Source of the DNA: DAOTVY01 sp041082245
GTDB taxonomy: Bacteria > Chloroflexota > Chloroflexia > DTKN01
Direction: 5' to 3'
Assembly: GCA_041082245.1 (NCBI GenBank)
Contig: JBDOIE010000031.1
Coordinates: 1 to 30,140, forward strand
DNA: 30,140 bases
Part shown: in pieces, positions 23,085 through 30,140 of the stretch
How positions within the stretch are numbered: position 1 is the first letter of the stretch
Layout of the letters: each line of letters opens with the position of its first letter
Position numbers and translations under genes: made by a program
Notes under the pieces: generated by a model
What the model was told of the DNA's origin: nothing
What the model saw: the letters and a program-made list of their open reading frames with translations, nothing else
Database searches by the model: none

Positions 23085-24368
23085 CTAGAACGGAAGCCGC
23101 CGGATGATCGTTTGCTCCCGGGCCGGCCCGACGGAGACGATCGCGATCGGTGCACCGGCGACTTCCTCGATGCGCTGCAGGTACGCCTGGGCCTGGGGTG
23201 GTAGATCCTCGAAGGCGCGCACATGTCGCGTGGAGCACATCCACCCGGGGAGCTCCTCGTAGACCGGGGTAATCGCTTCCCACAGGAGGAGGCTGCTCGG
23301 AACGTCGCGCGTGACCGTCTCGTTCAGCCGATAGCCGGTGCACAGGCGGATCACCGGTTCCTCGTCCAGGACATCGAGCTTGGTGATCGCGAGCGCGTCA
23401 ACCCCGTTCAGTTCAGTGACATAACGGGCAACGACACCGTCGAACCAGCCACACCGGCGCGGCCGGCCGGTCGTGGTACCGTATTCGTGGCCACGTTCCC
23501 GGAGGCGCGCCGCAACCTCTGGTTCGGCCTCGGTGGGGAAGGGACCCAGGCCCACGCGCGTACAATAGGCCTTGTGCACCGCCACCACCTGCTGGATGGC
23601 CTTCGGGGGTAAGCCCACCCCCTGTGCTGCCCCGGCCGCCGTGGGGAAAGAGGATGTCACGTAGGGGTATGTGCCAAAATCCAGGTCCAGCATAACGCCC
23701 TGCGCCCCCTCGAGCAGGATGTGTTTCCCCTCCTCGTAGGCCCGCCGGATGATCCGGCCGGTATCGGTGATGTGCGGTGCCAGCTGTCGGCCGTAGTCCA
23801 GGTATTCCAGGTAGATCTCACGGAGCGAACAGGGCTCCTGGCCATAGACCTCGGTGAGCAGGCGGTTCCGGGTGTTCACAAGGTAGGTCAGGCGGGCGAG
23901 GAGCACCTCCTCGTCGAGGAGGTCGACCATACGCACTCCCACGCGCGCGGCTTTGTCTGCGTAAGCTGGCCCGATACCGCGGTGGGTGGTACCGATAGAG
24001 CCGGCACCGCGCTGCTCTTCCTCCAGCCGGTCGAGCATCGGGTGCAAAGGGAGGATCACGTGCGCCCGCTCGCTGATGTAAAGCCGGTCGAGCGAAATGC
24101 CACGGGCCCGGAGCTCCGCCATCTCCTCGAGCAGCCGCTTGGGGTTCACCACGACCCCGTTGCCCACGATGCAGGTGGCCGTCGGGTTAAAGATGCCGGA
24201 CGGGACCAGGTGCATGCGGAAGGTCCCTTTGGGGTTCACGACAGTGTGGCCGGCGTTGTCGCCTCCCTGGCAACGGGCGACGACTTGAGCGCGTGCGGTC
24301 AGGAGGTCGACAATCTTGCCTTTTCCTTCATCTCCCCATTGTCCCCCGATGATCGCTACAACGGTCAT
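23085..24368 (-). CDS. purA: Adenylosuccinate synthetase
   Basis: PurA makes adenylosuccinate from IMP, aspartate and GTP, the first committed step to AMP. The 427-residue length is normal. The P-loop GQWGDEGKGK is at about 9-18, GGDNAGHT at about 36-43, and TTGRPRRCGWFD in the C-terminal half. ATG 24366-24368 is preceded by GAGGTGG and gives the usual MTVVAIIGGQWG start. The upstream in-frame extension of 143 codons runs antisense-like through nrdR and is rejected. It heads a run with the phosphatase, RCK protein and regulator. Its own promoter lies at 24427-24456. Confidence 0.97.
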   Translation of the reverse strand: MTVVAIIGGQWGDEGKGKIVDLLTARAQVVARCQGGDNAGHTVVNPKGTFRMHLVPSGIFNPTATCIVGNGVVVNPKRLLEEMAELRARGISLDRLYISERAHVILPLHPMLDRLEEEQRGAGSIGTTHRGIGPAYADKAARVGVRMVDLLDEEVLLARLTYLVNTRNRLLTEVYGQEPCSLREIYLEYLDYGRQLAPHITDTGRIIRRAYEEGKHILLEGAQGVMLDLDFGTYPYVTSSFPTAAGAAQGVGLPPKAIQQVVAVHKAYCTRVGLGPFPTEAEPEVAARLRERGHEYGTTTGRPRRCGWFDGVVARYVTELNGVDALAITKLDVLDEEPVIRLCTGYRLNETVTRDVPSSLLLWEAITPVYEELPGWMCSTRHVRAFEDLPPQAQAYLQRIEEVAGAPIAIVSVGPAREQTIIRRLPF

Positions 24369-24426
24369 TTTCCACCTCAGATTCGGAGCCCCGAGCTCCG
24401 CCAAGTCGCGGCCTGAAGCCAAGTGT

Positions 24427-24456
24427 ATTATACACGAACGTGCGGGAACGTGCGAA
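24427..24456 (-). promoter_or_regulatory. purA promoter with 10-bp tandem repeat in the spacer/-35 region
   Basis: On the minus strand a perfect TATAAT (24427-24432) sits inside GTGTATAATACAC, a 6-bp inverted repeat. A weaker TTCGCA (24451-24456) lies 18 bp upstream. The spacer and -35 are made of two copies of GAACGTGCG (24436-24444 and 24446-24454, plus-strand reading) with a 10-bp period, one helical turn apart. This could be an operator for a purine-responsive or other regulator. Confidence 0.6.
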
Positions 24457-24510
24457 CGGCAATGGGCAAGGATCAGGTGGCTTTCCGGACAGGCCGGAAC
24501 CACGGCCGGA

Positions 24511-24960
24511 TCAGTGGAGCAGGCTCTCCACCGCGATGCGGATGTCTTCGAGGTCTGTGAAGGACCGGTACACGGAGGCAAAGCGGATATATGCGACCTG
24601 ATCGACGTCGCGCAGCTTCTCCATGACGAGTTCGCCGATCGTCTTGCTCGAGATCTCCTCGCTGGCTGTGGAAAAGATAGCGGCTTCCACCTCGTCGACA
24701 ATGCGCTGGATGGTCTCCGTGGGGATGGGCCGTTTGGTGCACGCCAGGCGAATGCCCGTTTCCATCTTGCGGCGGTCGTACGGCTCGCGCCGGCCATCCT
24801 TTTTCACTACCACCAGGCTGATCGGTTCGACCCGCTCGAAGGTCGTGAAACGCCGCCCACATTGCACGCACTGGCGGCGGCGACGGATCGAGTCGTTCTC
24901 GGCGATTTCGCGCGTATCCACCACCCGGGATTCGGTGCCGCGGCAGTACGGGCATTTCAT
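24511..24960 (-). CDS. nrdR: Transcriptional repressor NrdR
   Basis: NrdR is the ATP/dATP-sensing repressor of ribonucleotide reductase genes. The 149-residue product has the N-terminal zinc ribbon with CPYC (C3, C6) and CVQCG (C31, C34). The R-R-R-Q-C-V-Q-C-G-R-R-F-T-T-F-E-R region is intact, and an ATP-cone domain follows at about 49-139 (VVVKKDGRREPYDRRK onward). The ATG has GGAG about 8 nt upstream. A strong promoter is at 25015-25043. It precedes purA by 142 bp on the same strand. No nrd genes and no clear NrdR box were seen here. Confidence 0.96.
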   Translation of the reverse strand: MKCPYCRGTESRVVDTREIAENDSIRRRRQCVQCGRRFTTFERVEPISLVVVKKDGRREPYDRRKMETGIRLACTKRPIPTETIQRIVDEVEAAIFSTASEEISSKTIGELVMEKLRDVDQVAYIRFASVYRSFTDLEDIRIAVESLLH

Positions 24961-25014
24961 GGCCGTCGCTCCATTTCCGGGAGACCCCGCAGAGGCCTAC
25001 GAGTCCGCGACCGC

Positions 25015-25043
25015 ATTATATCTCCAACGCGGCGTTTCTGCAA
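25015..25043 (-). promoter_or_regulatory. nrdR promoter
   Basis: On the minus strand TTGCAG (25038-25043), exactly 17 bp, and perfect TATAAT (25015-25020) lie 54 nt before the nrdR start. The -35 box is identical to that of tig. No palindromic NrdR box overlaps it, so autoregulation is not evident. Confidence 0.8.
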
Positions 25044-25084
25044 CAGGGATTGCTTTACCTGCACATGCGGAACTGTGCGCCACG

Positions 25085-25093
25085 TGGTAAAAT
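25085..25093 (+). promoter_or_regulatory. Extended -10 promoter for the M23 peptidase gene
   Basis: TGGTAAAAT forms a TGn-extended -10 box (TAAAAT at 25088-25093), 59 nt before the GTG start. There is no good -35 at 16-18 bp. It is divergent from the nrdR promoter about 45 bp away. Confidence 0.45.
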
Positions 25094-25152
25094 GGGGACA
25101 CCTCGTCCTCGGGGCGGCTGTGTTCCCGGACGATGCATCAAGAGGAGGCGCG

Positions 25153-26940
25153 GTGAAGCCTTTCCTGGTATCCGTTCGGCGGTACGTGCCGCTGATCGTA
25201 CTCGTACTCCTGAACCTGGCTGCGGGCACGTTCGTCTCGCTGGACCTGGCACGTCGATTGCGGCCGCCCGACGTGCCCCGCGGGGGAAGCGCGGCGGCCA
25301 CCCGGCCGGCACGTCCGGTTTCTCCCACCCCTTTCCCCACACGGAACGCACCCCCGGCCGCTACCAGCACGCCGACCCCTCCGCCGCTTTCACCGGACAT
25401 CCGCGTGGCGGACGGATGTATGTCCTATGGAGCAGCCTGGTACGCTCCGGAAGTGCAGTCTTTTCTGGAAGTGCACGGCAGCGCGCTTGCTACGATGAGG
25501 GTGCCGGTAGGCAAAGGGAGCGACTCTTTTGCCCACGCGCTCACCGTGCACTGCCTGCGCTACGGAGTGAACCCGAAGGTCGTGCTTGCGCTGCTCGAAG
25601 CAGAAAGCGGCCTGGTGACCCGTGTGCCCGGAAGCGAAGAGGCCTTCCGGTGGGCGTTCGGCTTCCGCGAGGAGGAATGGGCTGGCCTCGAGCGACAGCT
25701 CCAGTGGGCCACTTACTTCCTCGCCGAGGGGTTCAAAGGAGCTGGCCGGGACGAGGTACCGCGTCTGACCGACGGAGCGCCAGCTCCGATCCCGCAAGGG
25801 GCGAACGCAGCGACCCGTGCCCTGCTCCGCTTGCTGGCCTACACTGCGGACAGCGCTCGCTTTGCTGTGCTTGCCTCGGACGGACCAGGCTCGTTCGTGG
25901 AGACCTATCGCGCCCTCTTTGGTGAGGACCCTCGCGTGCCTCCTGCAGGCGACGGAACGGGAGCTGTGGTACCGTTCCTTTCCTATCCCCTTGCGCGGGA
26001 AGCGCCGCTCTCCGCCTGTTTCGACCACGAGGCGCCCATCTTCCAGAAGAACGGTTCGGTACTCCTCTATACCGGCGCCTACACGCAGCAGCCTTACGAT
26101 GGCCACGACGGTTGGGACTATGCTGCGCCGGCGGGAAGCGCCGTGCTTGCCGCCGCCCCGGGCCGTGTGGTATGGGCGGGATGGGTCGACACGCTCTGTC
26201 CAACGCCGGCCGGTCTGGTGGTGCTCGACCACGGCAACGGATACCGCACCCTCTACTGGCACCTCCAGACGATCGAGGCTTCCGAAGGCCAGGAAGTTGC
26301 CCGAGGGGAACGGTTGGGCAGCGTAGGGAGCACCGGCTGCTCTTCGGGGCCCCACCTGCACCTGACGGTGCAGGAGCAGGGCCGGGATACGGACCCGTTC
26401 GGATGGTGCGGCAGCGAGGAGGTTCCCGAGGACCCCTGGGCGCGCGATCCGGCGGGCGTGGAGAGCCACTGGCTCTGGGCCGATCGGCCTGCTCCTTGTG
26501 GCGAGACAGCCGACCACGCGGTGCGTGTGGACGATCGGGATGTTGCTTTCGGGCGGAGTCAGGCGATCTGGTACGAGGTGTCGGGCGGGCAGGATGGGCG
26601 TGCGTTCTGGACGGTGGCGGTCGGCTCCGAAGAGGAGCGGCTGCACCGGGCAGTGTGGCGGCCGGAGTTGCCCGAAGCTGGGCGCTATGCCCTCTATGCC
26701 TATATTCCTTGGTACGACACCGGCCGTCCCGATACAACCGCCGCCCGCTACTTCGTGCGTCACGCCGATGGGGAAAGCGAGGTGGTGGTCGATCAGGGGC
26801 ACGCCGCCGGGATGTGGGCCTGGCTGGGCGTTTTCCGCTTTGAAGCGGGCAGCGACGGGTACGTGTATCTGGACGAATGGACCCAGGATCCCGGGACCAC
26901 TGTCTGGTTCGACACGCTCGTCTGGGTACCGGAAAGGTAG
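25153..26940 (+). CDS. Secreted/membrane-anchored three-domain cell-wall hydrolase (lysozyme-like, M23, golvesin-like)
   Basis: The 595-residue product has an N-terminal membrane anchor or signal (about 11-30) and a Pro/Thr-rich linker (about 38-82). A lysozyme-like region follows at about 120-258 (VVLALLEAESGL, candidate Glu151). The M23/LytM zinc peptidase domain is at about 300-415, with metal residues H318 and D322 (GHDGWDYA) and HLH at 401-403, plus His370. A golvesin-like beta domain at about 455-595 shows RYALYAYIPW, VVVDQ and a GYVYLDEW strand. It probably cleaves peptidoglycan peptides. The lysozyme-like part is a weaker call. GTG 25153 with AGAGGAGG upstream is chosen. The longer frame overlaps nrdR antisense. 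A lipoprotein gene follows 2 bp downstream. Confidence 0.85.
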   Translation: MKPFLVSVRRYVPLIVLVLLNLAAGTFVSLDLARRLRPPDVPRGGSAAATRPARPVSPTPFPTRNAPPAATSTPTPPPLSPDIRVADGCMSYGAAWYAPEVQSFLEVHGSALATMRVPVGKGSDSFAHALTVHCLRYGVNPKVVLALLEAESGLVTRVPGSEEAFRWAFGFREEEWAGLERQLQWATYFLAEGFKGAGRDEVPRLTDGAPAPIPQGANAATRALLRLLAYTADSARFAVLASDGPGSFVETYRALFGEDPRVPPAGDGTGAVVPFLSYPLAREAPLSACFDHEAPIFQKNGSVLLYTGAYTQQPYDGHDGWDYAAPAGSAVLAAAPGRVVWAGWVDTLCPTPAGLVVLDHGNGYRTLYWHLQTIEASEGQEVARGERLGSVGSTGCSSGPHLHLTVQEQGRDTDPFGWCGSEEVPEDPWARDPAGVESHWLWADRPAPCGETADHAVRVDDRDVAFGRSQAIWYEVSGGQDGRAFWTVAVGSEEERLHRAVWRPELPEAGRYALYAYIPWYDTGRPDTTAARYFVRHADGESEVVVDQGHAAGMWAWLGVFRFEAGSDGYVYLDEWTQDPGTTVWFDTLVWVPER

Positions 26941-26942
26941 CC

Positions 26943-27611
26943 GTGTGGAAAAAGGCATATGCCCGGAATTGCCTCTTGCTCCTGATGCCGCTCTTTCTGA
27001 GCACCTGTGGCGCGCGCCATTGGGCAGCGCTGCAGCCAGTGGAGGACAGCTTTGTCCTCGTTCCGCAAGAACCCCGGTGTACTCCCCGTCCACTTTCTGC
27101 TGATTTCGACGCGGACGGACAACAGGAGGCCATCTTCCGGTCAGGGGAGCGGGTCTGGATCGAACGGGAGGGCGAGCGGCTATGGGAAAGCGATCCCGGT
27201 TGGCGGGTCGTGGATGTTGCGGTCGGGGATGTCGGGGACGACCTGCGGGTGGAGCTCCTGCTTGCCCTTTGGAAGCCAGGACTGGACCGGGTACCGCGCT
27301 CGCAGCCATACGTTGTGGGCTATCGCCACGGACGGTTCGACCTCCTGTGGGGCGGTTCCCCCGTGGAGCAGCCCGTGGTAGAACTCGATTTTGGGGATGT
27401 GGACAACGACGGGCGGGGCGAACTGGTGGTGCTCGAAGCGCCCGCGGGGACAGGCCCGGGCTGTCCGGCGCGCTGGATGAGCCTCTGGCGCTGGAACGGG
27501 TGGGGGTTCACGCTGCTGTGGCGAAGTGCAGAAGGGCAGTTCCGCGATCTGACGCTTTGTGACGTCGACGGAGACGGAGTTCCGGAAGCCTTCGTGCGGA
27601 TGGAACGCTAG
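26943..27611 (+). CDS. FG-GAP/VCBS-like repeat lipoprotein
   Basis: This 222-residue protein begins with a lipoprotein signal (KKAYARNC, a leucine-rich core and lipobox LSTC with Cys22). It has four short repeat units, each with an acidic Ca2+-type loop: DFDADGQQEAI, DVGDDLRVELLL, DFGDVDNDGRGELVV and DVDGDGVPEAFV. These match FG-GAP/VCBS blades, which form beta-propeller-like extracellular domains. Four units are fewer than a full seven-blade propeller. GTG 26943, 2 nt after the hydrolase stop, is chosen because it starts the signal peptide. AAAGG lies just upstream. Tight coupling with the hydrolase suggests a joint role at the cell surface. Confidence 0.78.
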   Translation: MWKKAYARNCLLLLMPLFLSTCGARHWAALQPVEDSFVLVPQEPRCTPRPLSADFDADGQQEAIFRSGERVWIEREGERLWESDPGWRVVDVAVGDVGDDLRVELLLALWKPGLDRVPRSQPYVVGYRHGRFDLLWGGSPVEQPVVELDFGDVDNDGRGELVVLEAPAGTGPGCPARWMSLWRWNGWGFTLLWRSAEGQFRDLTLCDVDGDGVPEAFVRMER

Positions 27612-27852
27612 CTGTCGGTACCTCCTGCGGTGCCTTTTCCCGGCTTCCCTGGACCGCGATTTCCTAAACCGTGCGCCATGTGCGACAGCCTGCTCGGGCC
27701 TGTCATCGCAGTTCCTCGGGCGGGGTGTGACGCTCGGCCTCCTTTCTATTGGCAAAGGTACTCCGGGCAGGCCGGTGTGCCCCGTTAGGTGGCAGCAGCG
27801 GTCCTTTCGGCCCCTGTAACTGGGCTGTCCCCGGGTGCGCTCCCGTGCCGGG
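27612..27852. other. Convergent intergenic gap, no gene seen
   Basis: This 241-bp stretch lies between the converging lipoprotein and HU genes. Only short shadow frames are present, without ribosome sites. A weak CCCGG...CCGGG hairpin is visible at its right end, but there is no U-tract on either strand. Confidence 0.6.
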
Positions 27853-28146
27853 TCAGGAGATTTTCTGCCGGATCCGGCGCTTCAGTGTTAGGCTGGAGCG
27901 GAACGAAGGCGCAAAACGCTCCGGGTAAAGGATCGCTCCCCCGGTACGGGGATGCACCCCCATCCGCTGGGGGTAATGGCGGAGGTCGAAGGTTCCGAAG
28001 CGGGCGATGTGGACCCGCTCCTGGTTCGCCAGCGCCTCGGCGACGACGTCGATGAAGGCGTCGAGGACACGCCAGACGGTGGTCCTGGGCTCGCGAATAC
28101 GCTCGGCCACCCGGTCGACGACTTCTTCTTTCCGGATCGTTTTCAT
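27853..28146 (-). CDS. Divergent HU-family DNA-binding protein
   Basis: This 97-residue protein has the HU/IHF length and layout: MKTIRKEEVVDRVAERI as the first helix, then FIDVVAEALANQERVHIARFGTFDLR (helix to saddle strand), and a PRTG turn where HU has GRNPxTG. The DNA-embracing arm is unusual, with RMGVHPRTGGAILYPERFAPSF. The proline expected at the arm tip is not obvious. HU bends and compacts DNA. ATG 28144-28146 overlaps the capA-like stop as ATGA, and AAGGAG lies upstream, so it is translationally coupled to a lipoprotein gene, an odd place for HU. It may be a specialised HU paralogue. Confidence 0.88.
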   Translation of the reverse strand: MKTIRKEEVVDRVAERIREPRTTVWRVLDAFIDVVAEALANQERVHIARFGTFDLRHYPQRMGVHPRTGGAILYPERFAPSFRSSLTLKRRIRQKIS

Positions 28147-29894
28147 CGCGTCACTCCTTCTTCTACGGGCCATCCCGGGCTGGCTGCCCGGATCATCCGG
28201 TAGACCTCTTCTGCCTCTTGCGGAGGCAACAGACGCGGTTGATGGTAATCCTCGATCTGTACCGCCTGCAAGCGGATCTGTACCAAACGCTTTCCGTGGA
28301 AGACGAGCCGCCAGATGACCCCGCGGCGCGTCTCCAACGACCACATCTGGTCGAAGACAAAATTGCCCGGCGAGTAGAGGATGGGGACATCGTGGTAGCG
28401 CTCGAACGCTTGCACCCAGTGCGGATGGTCGCCGAGCACAAGGTCCGCCCCCGCATCGACTGCGCAGTGGGCGAGCTCGCGTTGCCAGGGGGACGGTTCC
28501 GCGGTGTATTCCCATCCCCAATGGAAGTACGGGATGACGACGTCCGCCTGTGTCCGCGCACGGGCGATGTCCTCGGCGATCCGTACGGGGTCAGCGGGGG
28601 CCGTTCCCGCCCAGGAGTCCCCTGCCCCATAGAGCTCGTAAGATATGGCGTCGTACCCCAGGAAAGCAAAGGTGACCCCGTGGACGTGGAACAGGGCCGG
28701 CCGTCGTGCCTCCGCCAGGTCCATGCCAGCGCCAAAGTGTGCGATGCCAGCCGCATCCAGGATGGCAAGGGTATCCGCAAGCCCGGCGGCGCCAAAGTTC
28801 ATGCTGTGGTTGTTCGCCAGGCTGACCCCGTCGATCCCGGCATAGCGCAGTCCCTCGGCAAACCGGCCGGCGGCGACAAAGAAGAAAGTGGTCGGGTCCT
28901 CCGGCGGGGCAATGTCATCGGAGAGGACGCCTTCCAGGTTCGCGATGGTCAGGTCGGCGGAACGGAGCGTCGCAGCGACGTGAGCGAAGGGGCGTGTATA
29001 GTCGCCTCCGTAAGCGAGGATGCTCCGTTCGACCATCCGTCCCGGGACGACATCCCCCACGACGGCGATCTCGATCGCTGGCTCGGGAGGATGGATCTGC
29101 CGCTCGTCGAGCAAGGCCTTTGCGCGTTCCCCCGCCCCCGACGGGGCATGGGGTGAGACAGCGACAAACAGGGCGCGCACGAGGGGCGCGCCCACCCGGG
29201 GTTCGCGCTCGAGGAGCGTGTCGTACCCGTCCACCCGAAGCGCGCGAACCCGGAAGTCCACGGAAGGGACCGGAAGCAGCGCGATTCCACCCGGCGTCTC
29301 CTGGAAGACGGCCACAAGCGCATCGACGTCGGGGAGCACGGTGCCGTTCGCCGGGAGGAGGGGCGCCGGCGGATCGTTCGCCACGGCGAGCGGGGCGATC
29401 GGCTCATCCCATAGGCAGCCGAGATCCCGCCAGGAAGCCACATCGCCGGCAAAGATGCGCTCGAGGTCCTGGTACGAGACGTCGGTGATCGGCAGCCAGA
29501 AGGACACGACCGGCACAAACTGCGTCGTGCTAACGGGAGATGCCGTCCACGCGGAGGGCGGGTCGTACCCCAGGTAAAGGTCGGCACCTTCGACGTCGGG
29601 TACGGGGTAGGGGGATGCCGTGGCGGCACACAGGTTCTCCACCGCAAAGCCGCTGCGTGTCAGGTCGGCCGCCAGTGCCAGTGCCAGCCGTGCGGGCGCA
29701 CGCCCGGCGCCGCAGGCGATGCGGAGCCGTGCGGGGCTCGGCAGGGGCGTCGGTGAGGGCACGAGCTGCTGTTCGGGGCGCACGGTCGCCGGAGGCGGCC
29801 CGCAGGCGACGGCCGCGAGGAGTGTGAGCGCCACAAGCGCGAACCAGTGCCATAACGGGCTTCCGACACGCTGGGGTTGTGCACGGCCCAACAC
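28143..29894 (-). CDS. PstS-like/CapA metallophosphatase fusion lipoprotein
   Basis: The 583-residue product starts with a lipoprotein signal (LTLLAAVAC, Cys31) and a Pro/Thr-rich linker. A substrate-binding-like domain follows at about 55-270, including ITDVSYQDLERIFAGDVASW, a pattern typical of phosphate-binding PstS proteins. The C-terminal half (about 285-570) is a CapA/PGA_cap metallophosphatase domain, with GDVVPGR, IANLEG, LANNHSMNFG, HWGWEY and GDHPHWVQ. CapA-type domains are known in poly-gamma-glutamate export and hydrolysis. The substrate here is unknown. GTG 29892-29894 has AAGGAGGG upstream. It overlaps the HU start by 4 nt. A strong extended -10 promoter is 20 nt upstream. Confidence 0.85.
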   Translation of the reverse strand: MLGRAQPQRVGSPLWHWFALVALTLLAAVACGPPPATVRPEQQLVPSPTPLPSPARLRIACGAGRAPARLALALAADLTRSGFAVENLCAATASPYPVPDVEGADLYLGYDPPSAWTASPVSTTQFVPVVSFWLPITDVSYQDLERIFAGDVASWRDLGCLWDEPIAPLAVANDPPAPLLPANGTVLPDVDALVAVFQETPGGIALLPVPSVDFRVRALRVDGYDTLLEREPRVGAPLVRALFVAVSPHAPSGAGERAKALLDERQIHPPEPAIEIAVVGDVVPGRMVERSILAYGGDYTRPFAHVAATLRSADLTIANLEGVLSDDIAPPEDPTTFFFVAAGRFAEGLRYAGIDGVSLANNHSMNFGAAGLADTLAILDAAGIAHFGAGMDLAEARRPALFHVHGVTFAFLGYDAISYELYGAGDSWAGTAPADPVRIAEDIARARTQADVVIPYFHWGWEYTAEPSPWQRELAHCAVDAGADLVLGDHPHWVQAFERYHDVPILYSPGNFVFDQMWSLETRRGVIWRLVFHGKRLVQIRLQAVQIEDYHQPRLLPPQEAEEVYRMIRAASPGWPVEEGVTR

Positions 29895-29914
29895 CTCGCC
29901 CTCCTTCTGCCGAT

Positions 29915-29923
29915 ATTATAGCA
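29915..29923 (-). promoter_or_regulatory. Extended -10 promoter for the capA-like gene
   Basis: On the minus strand TGCTATAAT is a perfect TGn-extended -10 box (TATAAT at 29915-29920). The -35 region at 16-18 bp is poor, as expected for an extended -10 promoter. The -10 lies 20 nt before the GTG start, so the leader is very short. Confidence 0.65.
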
Positions 29924-30031
29924 CAGTTTTGCCAAGTTTGCCGGCCGTGTGCCTCTGGCGATCGCTGGAGATCTCGCCTTGCAGGTACGAGTGCATCGTG
30001 CGGGCACAGGGTCCTGCCCATCTGTTCCGAT

Positions 30032-30060
30032 TTGCGCAACTGGCGCTCTTGTGTTATACT
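30032..30060 (+). promoter_or_regulatory. Strong plus-strand promoter leading out of the window
   Basis: TTGCGC (30032-30037), exactly 17 bp, and TATACT (30055-30060) preceded by TGT make an extended -10 promoter. No open frame starts in the remaining 80 nt, so it must drive a gene or RNA beyond the right edge. Confidence 0.7.
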
Positions 30061-30080
30061 TCTGCCGCCGTTGTCCGGCG

Positions 30081-30102
30081 CGCCCGGGGAATTGCCTGGG
30101 CG
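30081..30102 (+). other. 8-bp hairpin in the leader of the right-edge transcript
   Basis: CGCCCGGG (30081-30088) and CCTGGGCG (30095-30102) pair over 8 bp with one G-U wobble around GAATTG. It starts about 14 nt after the predicted transcription start. It may be the 5' stem of a structured RNA or leader cut by the window edge. Confidence 0.5.
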
Positions 30103-30140
30103 TATCCTTGTGCGATTTGCCGGCAGGTTTTCTCACCCTT

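Noticed and set aside
24369..24797. 143-codon upstream extension of purA
   Set aside because: It overlaps nrdR in another frame, and purA homology and a good ribosome site begin at 24368.
24316..25152. Upstream extension of the M23 hydrolase frame
   Set aside because: It runs antisense through nrdR. The GTG at 25153 has AGAGGAGG and is followed by a membrane anchor.
1..30140. tRNA, rRNA, CRISPR array or insertion sequence
   Set aside because: No cloverleaf-like segment, regularly spaced repeats, transposase or terminal inverted repeats were seen on reading both strands.

Overview
The window is a GC-rich (roughly 65%) bacterial chromosomal segment that is almost completely coding, with short intergenic gaps, Shine-Dalgarno-led genes and many GTG or TTG starts. 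The gene set and the fused extracytoplasmic proteins (threonine/proline-rich lipoproteins, a PstS-like/CapA fusion, a lysozyme-like/M23/golvesin protein) suggest a thermophilic Chloroflexota, most likely of the Thermomicrobia. That assignment comes from overall resemblance, not from a marker gene, and is only moderately secure.

Layout. Positions 8-6127 (minus strand) form one long run read right to left: yceD, rpmF, fabH, fabD, a divergent inorganic pyrophosphatase, fabG, a protein with two ParB-like domains, and nurA. This is the classic yceD-rpmF-fab block extended by two DNA-processing genes. A compact divergent promoter region at 6188-6247 separates it from the plus-strand run tig, clpP, clpX, an OmpR-type regulator, smc, and a deacetylase/glycosyltransferase pair related to HpnK/HpnI (6280-15966).

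Positions 16044-20323 (minus strand) hold the most unusual locus. A 67-residue LysW-like zinc-ribbon protein is followed by a lysine 2,3-aminomutase, two D-Ala-D-Ala-ligase-like ATP-grasp enzymes and a GNAT acetyltransferase. The genes are closely packed or overlapping. Together they look like a carrier-protein-based or ligase-based pathway using beta-lysine. The leader of the first gene can fold in two mutually exclusive ways, one of which hides its ribosome binding site.

Positions 20472-24368 (minus strand) are purA followed by a SpoIIE-type phosphatase, a membrane RCK protein without a potassium filter, and a response regulator without a phosphoacceptor. nrdR (24511-24960) lies just upstream of purA. 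Divergent from nrdR are a three-domain cell-wall hydrolase and an FG-GAP-like lipoprotein (25153-27611). The right end has a PstS-like/CapA lipoprotein translationally coupled to a divergent HU protein (27853-29894, minus strand), and a strong plus-strand promoter that fires out of the window.

Several good promoters share a TTGC-type -35 box with exactly 17 bp spacing, which probably reflects the local housekeeping consensus. No tRNA, rRNA, CRISPR array or transposase was seen.
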